The translations under genes and the position numbers were made by a program. Positions 48,901 through 57,518 of a stretch of 64,000 nt of DNA are shown here, one piece after another; the stretch's first letter is position 1; each line of letters starts with the position of its first letter. Source of the stretch: Pelomonas sp. Root1237 (GTDB lineage Bacteria; Pseudomonadota; Gammaproteobacteria; Burkholderiales; Burkholderiaceae_C). The notes under the pieces were generated by a model. The model did not search any database, had not been told where the DNA came from, and worked only from the letters and a program-made list of their open reading frames with translations. The stretch spans positions 1,036,637-1,100,636 of the forward strand of contig NZ_LMDK01000016.1 of the NCBI RefSeq assembly GCF_001425055.1. Direction: 5' to 3'.

Positions 48901-49561
48901 AGAGACCGACGATCAGCGCGCAGAGCGCAAACCATTGAAAGGCATAGCCATAGTGTTTTTGCAGGCCGAGGTCGGGCGCTGGCCAATGGCGCAGCAACGT
49001 GTCGTCGGGCGAATCGGTGGCGGTCTGCACGACGGTCAGCGGCAAGAGCTTCAGGCCGGACTCGACGGCGAAGGCCGCAGGGTCGAGATTTTGCCGGATC
49101 GTGCCGGCCGACCCTTCGCCCAGCTCGTAAAGCCGGGAGGGCGACGTCGCCAGCCGCCCTTCGACGGCAACCTCGCCGGGCGGCGTGAGCAAGGGGGGCA
49201 GCTGCTGGCGGTCGAGTTGATTGCGCGGCGCCCAGCCGCGCTGTACCAGGACGACGTCGTCGCGGCCCGCCAGGCGCAGCGGCGTGACGACGAAGAAGCC
49301 CGTGCGGCCGTCCATGGGCCGGTTGTCCAGCCAGATCGTGCGTTCGGCCATCCAGGTGCCACGCAGGGCCACACGGCGGTGCAGTTGGCCTTCGCCGCCC
49401 AACTCGGCCTCGGTGAGCGCCGGCTTGTCGGCTTCGGCCTCGATGGCTGCTTGCAACGCGATCTTCTGCGCGGCACGGTCAAGCTGCCAGACGCCCAGCC
49501 GCGCCGTCAGCGCGGCGCCCAGCAGGGCCGCCAGCAGCACCAGCCAACGCCTGGCGGTCAT
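48851..49561 (-). CDS. Surf1-family oxidase assembly protein
   Basis: Inner-membrane protein of 236 residues with helices at both ends (LVLLAALLGAALTARLGVWQLDRA and [18 protein letters not shown]) and a periplasmic domain between them. Signatures include LGVWQLDRA, RTGFFVVTPLRL and VLVQRGWAPRN. It supports heme A insertion into CtaD. It begins the second half of the oxidase block on the - strand, 30 bases from the divergent small gene at 49592. Confidence 0.93.
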   Translation of the reverse strand: MTARRWLVLLAALLGAALTARLGVWQLDRAAQKIALQAAIEAEADKPALTEAELGGEGQLHRRVALRGTWMAERTIWLDNRPMDGRTGFFVVTPLRLAGRDDVVLVQRGWAPRNQLDRQQLPPLLTPPGEVAVEGRLATSPSRLYELGEGSAGTIRQNLDPAAFAVESGLKLLPLTVVQTATDSPDDTLLRHWPAPDLGLQKHYGYAFQWFALCALIVGLYVWFQLIRPRLRRQQS

Positions 49562-49591
49562 GCAAAACCTCCGGGCGGATAATTCGACACC

Positions 49592-49807
49592 ATGAAATTC
49601 GTGATCCTGATCGCCTTCATCGGCATCCTCGGCGCGCTCGGCGCGGCCGGCTTCTTCATGCTGCGCAAGGGCGGCAACAAGAAAAGCCCCAACATGGCCC
49701 GTGCGCTGGCGGTGCGGGTCGCCGTGTCGGTGACGCTGTTCCTGATCATCCTGCTGAGCTGGCAGATGGGCTGGATACAGCCGACCGGACTGCCGGTGAA
49801 ATCCTGA
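49592..49807 (+). CDS. Twin-transmembrane small protein (DUF2909-like)
   Basis: Protein of 71 residues with two membrane helices (FVILIAFIGILGALGAAGFFML and VAVSVTLFLIILLSWQMGWI) joined by a basic loop RKGGNKKSPNMARAL. Small proteins of this type recur inside oxidase clusters of this order. It is the only + strand gene within the - strand oxidase block, divergent from surf1 and convergent with ctaE. Its function is unknown; a role in oxidase assembly is inferred from location. Confidence 0.82.
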   Translation: MKFVILIAFIGILGALGAAGFFMLRKGGNKKSPNMARALAVRVAVSVTLFLIILLSWQMGWIQPTGLPVKS

Positions 49808-49821
49808 GCTTCAACAACAAA

Positions 49822-49845
49822 AAAGCGCCGCTGCTGCGGCGCTTT
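49822..49845. terminator. Bidirectional terminator between the twin-TM gene and ctaE
   Basis: AAAGCGCCGC and GCGGCGCTTT form a perfect 10-bp stem around TGCT with A-rich sequence before it and a T-run after it. It would end both the small + strand gene and the ctaC-to-ctaE transcript. Confidence 0.9.
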
Positions 49846-49865
49846 CTCATTGCGAGACCGGGAAG

Positions 49866-50750
49866 TCACATCCAGTAGACGATGACGTACAGGCCCAGCC
49901 ACACCACGTCCACGAAGTGCCAGTACCAGGCGGCGCCTTCGAAGCCGAAGTGGCGCTCCGGCGTGAAGTGGCCCTTCATCAGGCGGATGGTGATGAACAG
50001 CAGCATCAGTGCGCCCACGCAGACGTGAAAGCCGTGGAAGCCGGTCAGCATGAAGAAGGTCGAGCCGTAGATGCCGGAGGTCAGCTTCAGGTTGAGCTCG
50101 GTGTAGGCGTGGTGGTATTCATAGGCCTGGAAGCCGACGAAGGTCGCGCCCAGCAGCACGGTGATCCACATCCACAGGATGGTCTTGCCGCGGTTGCCGG
50201 CGATCAGCGCGTGATGGGCGATGGTCAGCGTGACGCCCGAGGTCAACAGCAGGGCCGTGTTGATCGTCGGGATGGGCCAGGGGCCCATGGTGCTGAAAGC
50301 CTCGACGGTGCCCGCCGGCGCAGCGGTAAAGCCGGGCGCCGTGCTGGGCCAGATGGCCTTGAAGTCGGGCCACAGCAAGGCGTTTTCCAGGCTGCCAAGC
50401 ACCGGCACCGAGTACAGGCGGGACCAGAACAGCGCGCCGAAGAAGGCGGCGAAGAACATCACCTCCGAGAAGATGAACCAGCCCATGCTCCAGCGGAAGG
50501 AGACATCGATACGGTCGCTGTACAGGCCGCCCTCGCTCTCGCCGATGGCCTGGCGGAACCATTGCTGCAGCACGAAGGCCCAGAAGGCCAGGCCGCCGAA
50601 CAGCGAGTACATGCCCCAGCCATGGCCGTTGACCCACTGGCCCGCGCCGAGGATGACGAAGAACAGGCCGATCGCGGCCATCACCGGATGCCGTGAAGGC
50701 GCCGGGACGAAGTAGTACGGGGTCTTGCCCGGGGTAGTCGCTGCCGACAT
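49866..50750 (-). CDS. ctaE: Cytochrome c oxidase subunit III
   Basis: Membrane subunit of 294 residues with seven helices. It starts MSAATTPGKTPYYFVPAPSRHPVMAA; helix signatures include WSMGWFIFSEVMFFAAFFGALFW and FHGFHVCVGALMLLFITIRL, and it ends WHFVDVVWLGLYVIVYWM. It stabilises the proton-pumping core of CtaD. A longer loop around residues 125-155 matches the betaproteobacterial form. It is the last gene of the ctaC-ctaD-ctaG half. Confidence 0.97.
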   Translation of the reverse strand: MSAATTPGKTPYYFVPAPSRHPVMAAIGLFFVILGAGQWVNGHGWGMYSLFGGLAFWAFVLQQWFRQAIGESEGGLYSDRIDVSFRWSMGWFIFSEVMFFAAFFGALFWSRLYSVPVLGSLENALLWPDFKAIWPSTAPGFTAAPAGTVEAFSTMGPWPIPTINTALLLTSGVTLTIAHHALIAGNRGKTILWMWITVLLGATFVGFQAYEYHHAYTELNLKLTSGIYGSTFFMLTGFHGFHVCVGALMLLFITIRLMKGHFTPERHFGFEGAAWYWHFVDVVWLGLYVIVYWM

Positions 50751-50800
50751 GTTGTTCTCCTAGTACTCGCTCGTTCTGAACTCTGTTGCGGCTCGGGCCC

Positions 50801-51043
50801 TCAGGCCCCGGCCACGCCACTGCTGATGACCCAACGGACCAGCAGCACCAGCACCAATACAAACAGGGCGGCGCCAAGCACGCCCGCGATCAACACATGC
50901 ACCGGGTTGAGCTTGGCCATGTCGTTCTCATGGTCCTTGCCCCGGCGCACGCCGAAAAAACTCCAGGCCACAGCCGAGATCGTCTGGGCGAACGAGGCCT
51001 TGCGGCCCACGGCTTCCTTCAGATCCTTGCCGGCTTCGCTCAC
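50801..51043 (-). CDS. Small membrane protein DUF2970
   Basis: Protein of 80 residues. A soluble N-terminal part (EAGKDLKEAVGRKASFAQTISAVAWSFFGVRRG) precedes one helix (VLIAGVLGAALFVLVLVLLV). The motif WSFFGVRRG is typical of DUF2970. The GTG start overlaps the ctaG stop as GTGA, so it is translated with ctaG. It is a constant companion of oxidase genes in this order; the role is unknown. Confidence 0.85.
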   Translation of the reverse strand: MSEAGKDLKEAVGRKASFAQTISAVAWSFFGVRRGKDHENDMAKLNPVHVLIAGVLGAALFVLVLVLLVRWVISSGVAGA

Positions 51044-51654
51044 AGCGCGGCTCCCGTCGCTGAACGGGATCCAGGCGCCTGGCCCAACTTCACACCGCCC
51101 TTGCCCGCCACCTCGAAGAAGGTATAGGACAGGGTGATGGTCTTCACATCCTTGGGCAGCTTGGGGTCGATGACGAACACGACCGGCCACTGCTTGCTCT
51201 CGCCCGGCTTCAACGTGTATTCGTTGAAGCAGAAGCATTCCAGCTTGTTGAAATGCGCACTCGCCTGCATCGGCGCATAGCTCGGGATGGCCTGGGCCGC
51301 CATGGTGCGGTCCTGCACGTTGCGGAACTCGTACATGACCTGGGTCAGTTCGCCCGGGTGCACCGTCAGATGGCGCACCGCCGGCTTGAAGTCCCAGGGA
51401 CCGCGGGCATTGGCGTCGAACTCGACCGTGATTTCACGGCTGAAGTCGATCTGGCCGTTGCCGTCGGCGATGCCTTTGGCAGAAAGCGCGGTCTGGCGCT
51501 CGGCCAGCGACAGCACGTTGATGCCCAGCGCATTGCAGATGGCCTTGTACAGCGGCACCAGCGCGTAACCGAAGCCGAACATCAACGCGACCACCACCGC
51601 CAGCTTCATGACGAGCTGCCGGTTGTCGCGATGCAGAGCGGCCAGGAAGCGCAT
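51040..51654 (-). CDS. ctaG: Cytochrome c oxidase assembly protein CtaG/Cox11
   Basis: Copper chaperone for the CuB site, 204 residues. One N-terminal helix (MKLAVVVALMFGFGYALVPLYKAIC) anchors a periplasmic immunoglobulin-like domain. The copper motif CFCF is in LECFCFNEYTLKPGE, and the conserved FEFRN-like stretch is MYEFRNVQDR. All hallmarks are intact. The GC-rich repeat copy B lies between it and the small assembly gene. Confidence 0.95.
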   Translation of the reverse strand: MRFLAALHRDNRQLVMKLAVVVALMFGFGYALVPLYKAICNALGINVLSLAERQTALSAKGIADGNGQIDFSREITVEFDANARGPWDFKPAVRHLTVHPGELTQVMYEFRNVQDRTMAAQAIPSYAPMQASAHFNKLECFCFNEYTLKPGESKQWPVVFVIDPKLPKDVKTITLSYTFFEVAGKGGVKLGQAPGSRSATGAAL

Positions 51655-51689
51655 GTCAGTGCCGCCCGGCCGCCCGAAGGCGCTGACGC

Positions 51690-51728
51690 GCCCCCTCGGG
51701 GGGCAGCAAACGAAGTGCGCGTGGGGGC
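51690..51728 (-). repeat. Interspersed GC-rich repeat, copy B
   Basis: CCCCCTCGGGGGGCAGC followed by AAACGAAGTGCGC and GTGGGGGC. It has the same orientation as copies A (13884) and C (63371). It lies in the 83-base gap between ctaG and the 38-residue small gene, inside one operon. Confidence 0.78.
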
Positions 51729-51737
51729 TTCATCATG

Positions 51738-51854
51738 TCAGTGAGCCAGCAGCACCATCTTCGTGACGAAGCCGATGCCGAAAATCAAGGCAATCGACAG
51801 CAGGATCAATCCCAGCCGTCGGTTGGCTTTGCGCTGTTCGGGCGTCATGGCCAT
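51738..51854 (-). CDS. Cytochrome oxidase small assembly protein
   Basis: A 38-residue protein, [20 protein letters not shown] onward, with one helix (LGLILLSIALIFGIGFVTKMVLL) and a basic N-terminus. The start at 51854 shares one base with the ctaD stop (TGATG), which implies re-initiation after ctaD; the ATG at 51848 is also possible. Equivalent very short genes follow ctaD in related genomes (recalled). A longer in-frame start is excluded because it would run into ctaD. Confidence 0.8.
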   Translation of the reverse strand: MAMTPEQRKANRRLGLILLSIALIFGIGFVTKMVLLAH

Positions 51855-53509
51855 CAGGCGACGATCTTGGTGGCCGAAGCGTTCAGCTTGGGCGGCTCTT
51901 CGAAGGTGTGGAAGGGCGCCGGCGACGGCACTTCCCACTCCAGGCCTTCGGCGGCTTCCCAGGGCTTCTGCGCCGCCTTCTCACCCTTGCCGCGCATGGC
52001 CGGCACGACGACGAACAGGAAGAAGTAGACCTGCATCAGGCCGAAGCCGAAGGCGCCGATGGATGCAATCGCGTTGAAGTCGGCGAACTGCATCGGGTAG
52101 TCGGCATAGCGACGCGGCATGCCGGCCAGACCCAGGAAGTGCATCGGGAAGAAGGTGATGTTGAAGAAGATCAGCGAACCCCAGAAGTGGATCTTGCCGC
52201 GGGTCTCCGAATACATCACGCCGGTCCACTTCGGCGACCAGTAGTAGTAGCCGGCGAACATGCCGTACAGCGAGCCGGCCACCAGCACGTAGTGGAAGTG
52301 GGCCACGACGTAGTAGGTGTCCTGCAGCTGGATGTCGACCGGTGCCATCGCCAGGATCAGGCCGGTGAAGCCGCCCATCGTGAACACGAAGATGAAGCCG
52401 ACGGCGAACAGCATCGGCGTCTCGAAGGTCATCGAGCCGCGCCACATCGTCGCCAGCCAGTTGAAGATCTTCACGCCCGTGGGCACGGCGATCAGCATGG
52501 TCGCGTACATGAAGAACAGCTGGCCCGTCACCGGCATGCCGGTGGCGAACATGTGGTGAGCCCAGACGATGAAGGACAGGATGGCGATCGACGCCGTCGC
52601 GTACACCATGGAGGCGTAGCCGAACAGGCGCTTGCGGGCGAAGGCCGGCACGATCTGGCTGACGATGCCGAAGGCCGGCAAGATCATGATGTAGACCTCG
52701 GGGTGGCCGAAGAACCAGAAGATGTGCTGGTACATGACCGGGTCGCCGCCGCCCGCGGGGTTGAAGAAGGCGGTGCCGAAGTGGCGGTCGGTCAGCGTCA
52801 TCGTGATGGCGCCGGCCAGCACGGGCATGACGGCGATCAGCAGATAGGCCGTGATCAGCCAGGTCCAGGCGAACATCGGCATCTTCATCAGCGTCATGCC
52901 GGGGGCGCGCATGTTGAGGATGGTGACGATGATGTTGATCGAGCCCATGATGGACGAGGCGCCCATGATGTGCATCGCGAAGATGCCGGCGTCCATCGAC
53001 GGGCCCATCTGCAGCGTCAGCGGCGCATAGAGCGTCCAGCCGGCAGCGGGGGCGCCGCCGGGCATGAAGAAGCTGCCCACCAGCATGATGGCCGCAGGGA
53101 TCAGCAGCCAGAAGCTGAAGTTGTTCATCCGCGCGAAGGCCATGTCGGCCGCGCCGATCTGCAGCGGGATCATCCAGTTCGCGAAGCCGACGAAGGCCGG
53201 CATGATGGCGCCGAACACCATGATCAGACCGTGCATGGTCGTGAACTGGTTGAAGAGTTCGGGGTTGAAGAACTGCAGGCCCGGCTGGAACAGCTCGGCG
53301 CGGATGCACAGGGCCAGGATGCCGCCGACCATCAGCATCGTGAAGGAGAACAGCAGGTAGAGGGTGCCGATGTCCTTGTGGTTGGTCGCGAACACCCAGC
53401 GGCGCCAGCCGTGGGGTGCGTGGTGATCATCGTGGTGGTCGTGATCGTGATCGTGGGCGTGGCCGTCATGGCCACCGACCGCGCCGTGGGGGGGGAGCAC
53501 TGCACTCAT
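51854..53509 (-). CDS. ctaD: Cytochrome c oxidase subunit I
   Basis: Catalytic subunit of 551 residues with twelve helices, heme a, heme a3 and CuB. The core begins [18 protein letters not shown]; the cross-linked His-Tyr site is [17 protein letters not shown], followed by [11 protein letters not shown] and, near the low-spin heme ligand, [13 protein letters not shown]. The protein starts with a His/Asp-rich tail (residues 12-33, 10 His) before the conserved core, likely cytoplasmic. It reduces oxygen to water and pumps protons. Confidence 0.97.
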   Translation of the reverse strand: MSAVLPPHGAVGGHDGHAHDHDHDHHDDHHAPHGWRRWVFATNHKDIGTLYLLFSFTMLMVGGILALCIRAELFQPGLQFFNPELFNQFTTMHGLIMVFGAIMPAFVGFANWMIPLQIGAADMAFARMNNFSFWLLIPAAIMLVGSFFMPGGAPAAGWTLYAPLTLQMGPSMDAGIFAMHIMGASSIMGSINIIVTILNMRAPGMTLMKMPMFAWTWLITAYLLIAVMPVLAGAITMTLTDRHFGTAFFNPAGGGDPVMYQHIFWFFGHPEVYIMILPAFGIVSQIVPAFARKRLFGYASMVYATASIAILSFIVWAHHMFATGMPVTGQLFFMYATMLIAVPTGVKIFNWLATMWRGSMTFETPMLFAVGFIFVFTMGGFTGLILAMAPVDIQLQDTYYVVAHFHYVLVAGSLYGMFAGYYYWSPKWTGVMYSETRGKIHFWGSLIFFNITFFPMHFLGLAGMPRRYADYPMQFADFNAIASIGAFGFGLMQVYFFLFVVVPAMRGKGEKAAQKPWEAAEGLEWEVPSPAPFHTFEEPPKLNASATKIVA

Positions 53510-53539
53510 GTGATTTCCTCTGATTCGGCGTTCGGTCGA

Positions 53540-54727
53540 TTACTTGCGGGCGGCCAGCACTTCGGCCGGTTGCACCGTCTGGCCCGTCTTGTTGGACCAG
53601 CTGTTCTTCGTGTACGTGATCACGGCGGCGATGTCGGTATCGCTGAGCTGCTTCCAGGCGGGCATGCCCTTGTCCATGCGGCCGTTCAGCACGACCTGAA
53701 CCTGCTGCAGTTTGTCTTCGGCGAGCACGACCGGCGACTTGTCCAGCGGCTTGATCGGGCCGGCGCCCGAGCCGTCGGCCTTGTGGCAGACGGCGCAATT
53801 GGCGCCATAGACCTTCTCGCCGCGGGCGACCAGGGCGGCTTGCTCCCAGACCTTGTTCGGGTCATCGGCCTTGGCGGCGATTTCCTTCTTCTTGCCATCC
53901 ACCCACTTGGTGTAGTCCTCGGCGGACACGACCTTCACGTGGATGGGCATGTAGGCGTGTTCCTTGCCGCACAGCTCGGCGCATTGGCCGTAGTAGTCAC
54001 CGATCTTCTCGGCCTTGAACCAGGTGTCGCGCACGAAGCCGGGGATGGCATCCTGCTTGACGCCGAAGGCCGGCACCATCCAGGCGTGGATGACGTCGTT
54101 GGCCGTCGTGATGATGCGGACCTTCTTGTCCACCGGCACGACCAGCGGGTTGTCGACCTTGAGCAGGTAGTTGTCGACCGGCTCGGGCTTGCCGGTGTTG
54201 GATGACTCGCGTTGGGCGGTGTCCAACGTGGCCAGGAAGCCGATGCCTTCGCCTTCACCCTTCAGGTAGTCGTAGCCCCATTTCCACTGGTAGCCGGTGG
54301 CCTTGATGGTCACGTCGGCGTTGGTGGTGTCCTTCATCGCGACGACGACCTTGGTCGCCGGCAGGGCCATGCCGATGACGATGAGGAAAGGCACCACCGT
54401 CCAGGCGATCTCGACGGCCACGCTCTCGTGGAAGTTGGCCGACACCGCGCCCTTGGACTTGCGGTGCTTGAAGATGGAATAGAACATCACCCCGAACACC
54501 GCGAAGAAGATGACCAGGCAGACGATCATCACGAAGTTGTGCAGCCACATCTGGTCGGCCGCGATGCGCGTGACTGGCTCGTGCAGATTGAGCTGATTGA
54601 CGCCGGGGCCGCCCTTCAGGTCGTTGACCGCCAGGGCTGGGCCGGCCGCCAGGGCCGCCATCGCCGCCGTGGCCCAACGGCCCCAAGCGCGTGAGGCGCT
54701 ATGCACTCGTGCGTTCATCATCGTCAT
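53540..54727 (-). CDS. ctaC: Cytochrome c oxidase subunit II with fused cytochrome c domain
   Basis: Subunit of 395 residues from ATG 54727 (ATG 54721 and 54718 also possible; no strong ribosome site). A signal peptide (AMAALAAGPALA) and two helices precede the CuA domain (CAELCGKEHAYM). The last 90 residues form a cytochrome c domain with heme motif CAVCH and an axial Met in GRMDKGMPAW. This caa3-like fusion accepts electrons from soluble or membrane cytochromes. It is the first gene of the oxidase operon. Confidence 0.95.
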   Translation of the reverse strand: MTMMNARVHSASRAWGRWATAAMAALAAGPALAVNDLKGGPGVNQLNLHEPVTRIAADQMWLHNFVMIVCLVIFFAVFGVMFYSIFKHRKSKGAVSANFHESVAVEIAWTVVPFLIVIGMALPATKVVVAMKDTTNADVTIKATGYQWKWGYDYLKGEGEGIGFLATLDTAQRESSNTGKPEPVDNYLLKVDNPLVVPVDKKVRIITTANDVIHAWMVPAFGVKQDAIPGFVRDTWFKAEKIGDYYGQCAELCGKEHAYMPIHVKVVSAEDYTKWVDGKKKEIAAKADDPNKVWEQAALVARGEKVYGANCAVCHKADGSGAGPIKPLDKSPVVLAEDKLQQVQVVLNGRMDKGMPAWKQLSDTDIAAVITYTKNSWSNKTGQTVQPAEVLAARK

Positions 54728-54913
54728 GGTTGTCACTTGGTTCTTTGAAGAGCGGGGCTTGCTTGTCCAGCCCGACAGCTGGATTTGGGAGGCAAGTTCC
54801 GTGGGTTGAGCCGGGTGTTGCCCCAAAGCCCTCTATGCGGCGCGGGATTTTAGCCCAGGCTCCGAGAGGGACGGCCCATGCCGCCCCCGGGGATTCACCC
54901 CCTTCATCCCCCT

Positions 54914-55837
54914 TCACCCGGTTTCACGGCCCTTGCGCAGCGTTGCGCGCATGGCGTCGATGGACACATGGGTCTCGGCCGCCATCGTCAGCCGCGGCGC
55001 CGCCTTGAAGGCGTGGCCGAAGACGAGCTCTACCGTCAGCGCAAGCCGGCCCTCGCCGTCGCGCAGCGTTTCCAGCTGCGCCAGCAGTGCCGCCTTCCAC
55101 TTGCGACCGCGCAAGCCGGCGAAGCGCGCGGGCGCCAGGTTGCCGCCCAGCGCCCGCAGGTCGGCCAGCAGGCTTTCGGGCGTGGCCCAGGTCAGGCGCA
55201 GCCGCTGCTGGTCCATGACGGGGTCGGCAAAGCCGGCCTTGAGCACCAGGTCGCCGATGTCATGCATGTCCCACCAGTCAGGCGTCGGCCGGCCCCAGCC
55301 GGCGCGCGCATACAACGGCCGCAGTTCGACGAAGCTGTCCGGGCCCAGGCAGGAAAACATCACAAAGCCGCCGACCGCGACGCTGGCCTGCCAGGTGTCG
55401 AGCAGCTCCGGCAGGTCGGCGCAGGCATGCAGGGCCATGTTGGACCACAACAGGTCGACCTGGGGCAACGCTGGCAGCGAATCGACATGACCGGAGGAGG
55501 CGCCACGCAGCTTCTGCCACCAGTTGCGCTGGCGCTTCTCGGCCGCGCGAGCCGCCAGCGCCGTGTCGGCTTCATGCCACAGCAACTCCGCGCTCGGGTA
55601 AGCCAGGCGCAGCAGCTCGCCACTGGCGCCCAAGGCCGGCGATGCGTCCAGCACGCGGTTCGGCTGCAGCTTGATATAGGTCAGGCGTTCGGCCATGCGC
55701 CCGGCGACCTCGTCGTGCAACCACGGCGGCTGCGCAGCGGCCGCGAGGCGGCGCGCCTGGTGGCGAACGGCGGCGGCGTCGAGGTCCTGGGGCCGCGGCC
55801 CCTTGTTTGAAGTAGGGGTCGAAGCCGGTTCACTCAT
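54914..55837 (-). CDS. BioC-like SAM-dependent methyltransferase
   Basis: Protein of 307 residues, started at MSEPASTPTSNKGPRPQDLD. The fold order fits BioC (malonyl-ACP methyltransferase of biotin synthesis): QARRLAAAAQPPWLHDEVAGRM, YIKLQPNRVLDASPALG, PQVDLLWSNMALHACADLPEL, GGFVMFSCLGPDSF. The glycine-rich SAM motif, normally GCGTG, is replaced by SPALG, so binding may be altered. No other bio gene is nearby. The gene is divergent from comF with only 23 bases between starts. Confidence 0.72.
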   Translation of the reverse strand: MSEPASTPTSNKGPRPQDLDAAAVRHQARRLAAAAQPPWLHDEVAGRMAERLTYIKLQPNRVLDASPALGASGELLRLAYPSAELLWHEADTALAARAAEKRQRNWWQKLRGASSGHVDSLPALPQVDLLWSNMALHACADLPELLDTWQASVAVGGFVMFSCLGPDSFVELRPLYARAGWGRPTPDWWDMHDIGDLVLKAGFADPVMDQQRLRLTWATPESLLADLRALGGNLAPARFAGLRGRKWKAALLAQLETLRDGEGRLALTVELVFGHAFKAAPRLTMAAETHVSIDAMRATLRKGRETG

Positions 55838-55860
55838 GGAGCGGTCAGTATATTGAGCCG

Positions 55861-56616
55861 ATGCCCGAGCGCTCCCTGTCGGCAACGAAGCCTGCTCTGA
55901 TCGAGAAAGTCCTGCTGCGCTGCGCCGGCCAGTGCGCCGTCTGCCGCGCCTGGAGCCACCAGACCATCTGCGAAGCCTGCCTGGCCCTCTACGCACGCCC
56001 GCAGCCGCGCTGCTGGACCTGCGCGGCCAGGCTGCCCATCGAATTGACCGGCAGGCCCCGCCCCCAATGCGGGCGCTGCCTGCACGCGGCACCACCGCTG
56101 GACCGCGCCGTGGCTGCGCTGGACTACCGCTTCCCCTGGGACGGCTTGCTGCAGCACTTCAAATACCACCAGGCCCTGGAACTGCGCGAGAGCCTGCTGG
56201 AGCGCCTGAATACGGCGCTGACCGCGGCCGAGGTCGACGCGCCAGACTGGCTGCTGCCCGTGCCGCTGTCGAACGACCGCCTGCGCGAGCGCGGCTACAA
56301 CCAGGCACACGAGCTGGCCAAGGCGCTGGCGCGCCGGCGCGGCCTGCGCTGCGAGCCGGAGATGCTGCTGCGGGTACGCCACAACGCTGCCCAAGCCAGC
56401 CTGAAGCTGGAGGCGCGCGCAGCCAATGTGCGCGGCGTCTTCGCCGTCGAGCCGCTGCGCGCGGCGCAGTTGCGCGGCACCTGCGTCGCGCTGCTCGACG
56501 ACGTGATGACCAGCGGCGCGACGCTGTTCGAGCTGGCCCATGTGCTGCTGCAGGCCGGCGCGATGAGCGTGCAGGCCTGGGTCATTGCGCGCACGCCCGA
56601 GCCGGGAGGTGAGTGA
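55861..56616 (+). CDS. comF: ComF-family phosphoribosyltransferase-like protein
   Basis: Protein of 251 residues. N-terminal zinc-binding cysteines (CAGQCAVC, CEAC, CWTC, CGRC) precede a phosphoribosyltransferase domain with LLPVPLSNDRLRERGYNQA and the PRPP loop VALLDDVMTSGAT. In competent bacteria ComF helps handle incoming single-stranded DNA; here the role is inferred from the family. It leads into trmL with a 23-base gap. Confidence 0.93.
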   Translation: MPERSLSATKPALIEKVLLRCAGQCAVCRAWSHQTICEACLALYARPQPRCWTCAARLPIELTGRPRPQCGRCLHAAPPLDRAVAALDYRFPWDGLLQHFKYHQALELRESLLERLNTALTAAEVDAPDWLLPVPLSNDRLRERGYNQAHELAKALARRRGLRCEPEMLLRVRHNAAQASLKLEARAANVRGVFAVEPLRAAQLRGTCVALLDDVMTSGATLFELAHVLLQAGAMSVQAWVIARTPEPGGE

Positions 56617-56639
56617 AGCCGGCGGGATACTCCTGCCCC

Positions 56640-57110
56640 ATGTTCCATATCGTCCTCGTCCAGCCGGAAATTCCGCCCAACACCGGCAACGTGATCCGCC
56701 TTGCTGCCAACACCGGCTGCAGCCTGCACCTGATCGAGCCGCTGGGTTTCTCGATGGAGGACAAGTTGCTGCAGCGCGCGGGGCTGGACTATCACGAGTA
56801 CGCCCGCGTGCAACGCCATGCGGACTGGGCGGCCTTCCTCGCGGCCGAGTCGCCCGGCCCGGCGCGAATGTTCGCCTTCACCACGCGCGGCAGCCGGCCT
56901 TTTGGCGAGGTCGCCTGGCAGCCGGGTGACTACCTCGTTTTCGGCAGCGAGACGGCCGGGTTAGCGCCGGCACTGCGAGAAAGCTTCCCCGTCGAGCAGC
57001 GCGTGCGCCTGCCGATGCGCGAGGGCCAGCGCAGCCTCAACCTGAGCAACAGCGTGGCGGTGGCTGTGTTCGAAGCCTGGCGGCAGAACGACTACGCGGG
57101 TGGCAGCTGA
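56640..57110 (+). CDS. trmL: tRNA (cytidine/uridine-2'-O-)-methyltransferase TrmL
   Basis: SPOUT-fold enzyme of 156 residues that methylates the wobble ribose of leucine tRNAs. Motifs are MFHIVLVQPEIPPNTGNVIRLAANTG, LVFGSETAGLAP and MREGQRSLNLSNSVAVAVFEAWRQ (in parts). The ATG at 56640 gives the usual length; a GTG at 56613 overlaps the comF stop but adds nine unconserved residues and is too close to its GGAGG. Confidence 0.94.
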   Translation: MFHIVLVQPEIPPNTGNVIRLAANTGCSLHLIEPLGFSMEDKLLQRAGLDYHEYARVQRHADWAAFLAAESPGPARMFAFTTRGSRPFGEVAWQPGDYLVFGSETAGLAPALRESFPVEQRVRLPMREGQRSLNLSNSVAVAVFEAWRQNDYAGGS

Positions 57111-57159
57111 CAGTGCACTGGTTGCAGCAAAGGGGCGACGAGCAAGCACCCGACCGGCC

Positions 57160-57510
57160 CTATTCCAAGGTTGGCTTCTTTGCCCCACGACGAGCGCCCA
57201 CCAGTCTGCCTGATACCCAGCGAAGAACTGGAATGGCTGCCCAGACACTGGCTGCAAGGGCTATCAGCAGTCCAAAGCCCATCAAGGTCTTCCCTGCCAA
57301 GGAACCTCCGAGGAAGACTGCGGCGACGGCAAAGGCCATGTAGCCCAACCACACCGCGCCACCCACGAGAACCCGATCAACAGACGAGGCAATCGAGTCG
57401 AGCAGGCCAACAGGTGGCACTTGCTCGGGCAGGCCATCAGCGCCGCAGCGCGGGCACATTGCCCCGTCTTCCGGAATTTCATTTCCGCACTGTGCGCAGC
57501 TTCTGACCAT
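57160..57510 (-). CDS. Small zinc-ribbon membrane protein, function unknown
   Basis: Protein of 116 residues. An N-terminal zinc ribbon with two CxxC pairs (CAQCGNEIPEDGAMCPRCG) precedes two membrane helices (LGYMAFAVAAVFLGGSLAG and MGFGLLIALAASVWAAIPVL) and a basic tail. Base composition looks less GC-rich than its neighbours, which may mark a younger gene. I do not recognise a specific family. It is convergent with trmL and follows gpsA by 8 bases. Confidence 0.8.
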   Translation of the reverse strand: MVRSCAQCGNEIPEDGAMCPRCGADGLPEQVPPVGLLDSIASSVDRVLVGGAVWLGYMAFAVAAVFLGGSLAGKTLMGFGLLIALAASVWAAIPVLRWVSGRLVGARRGAKKPTLE

Positions 57511-57518
57511 GCCGCGCC

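Noticed and set aside
51908-54205. Open frame of 765 codons on the + strand opposite ctaD and ctaC
   Set aside because: It is the reverse image of two conserved oxidase genes, with no ribosome site or known domain.
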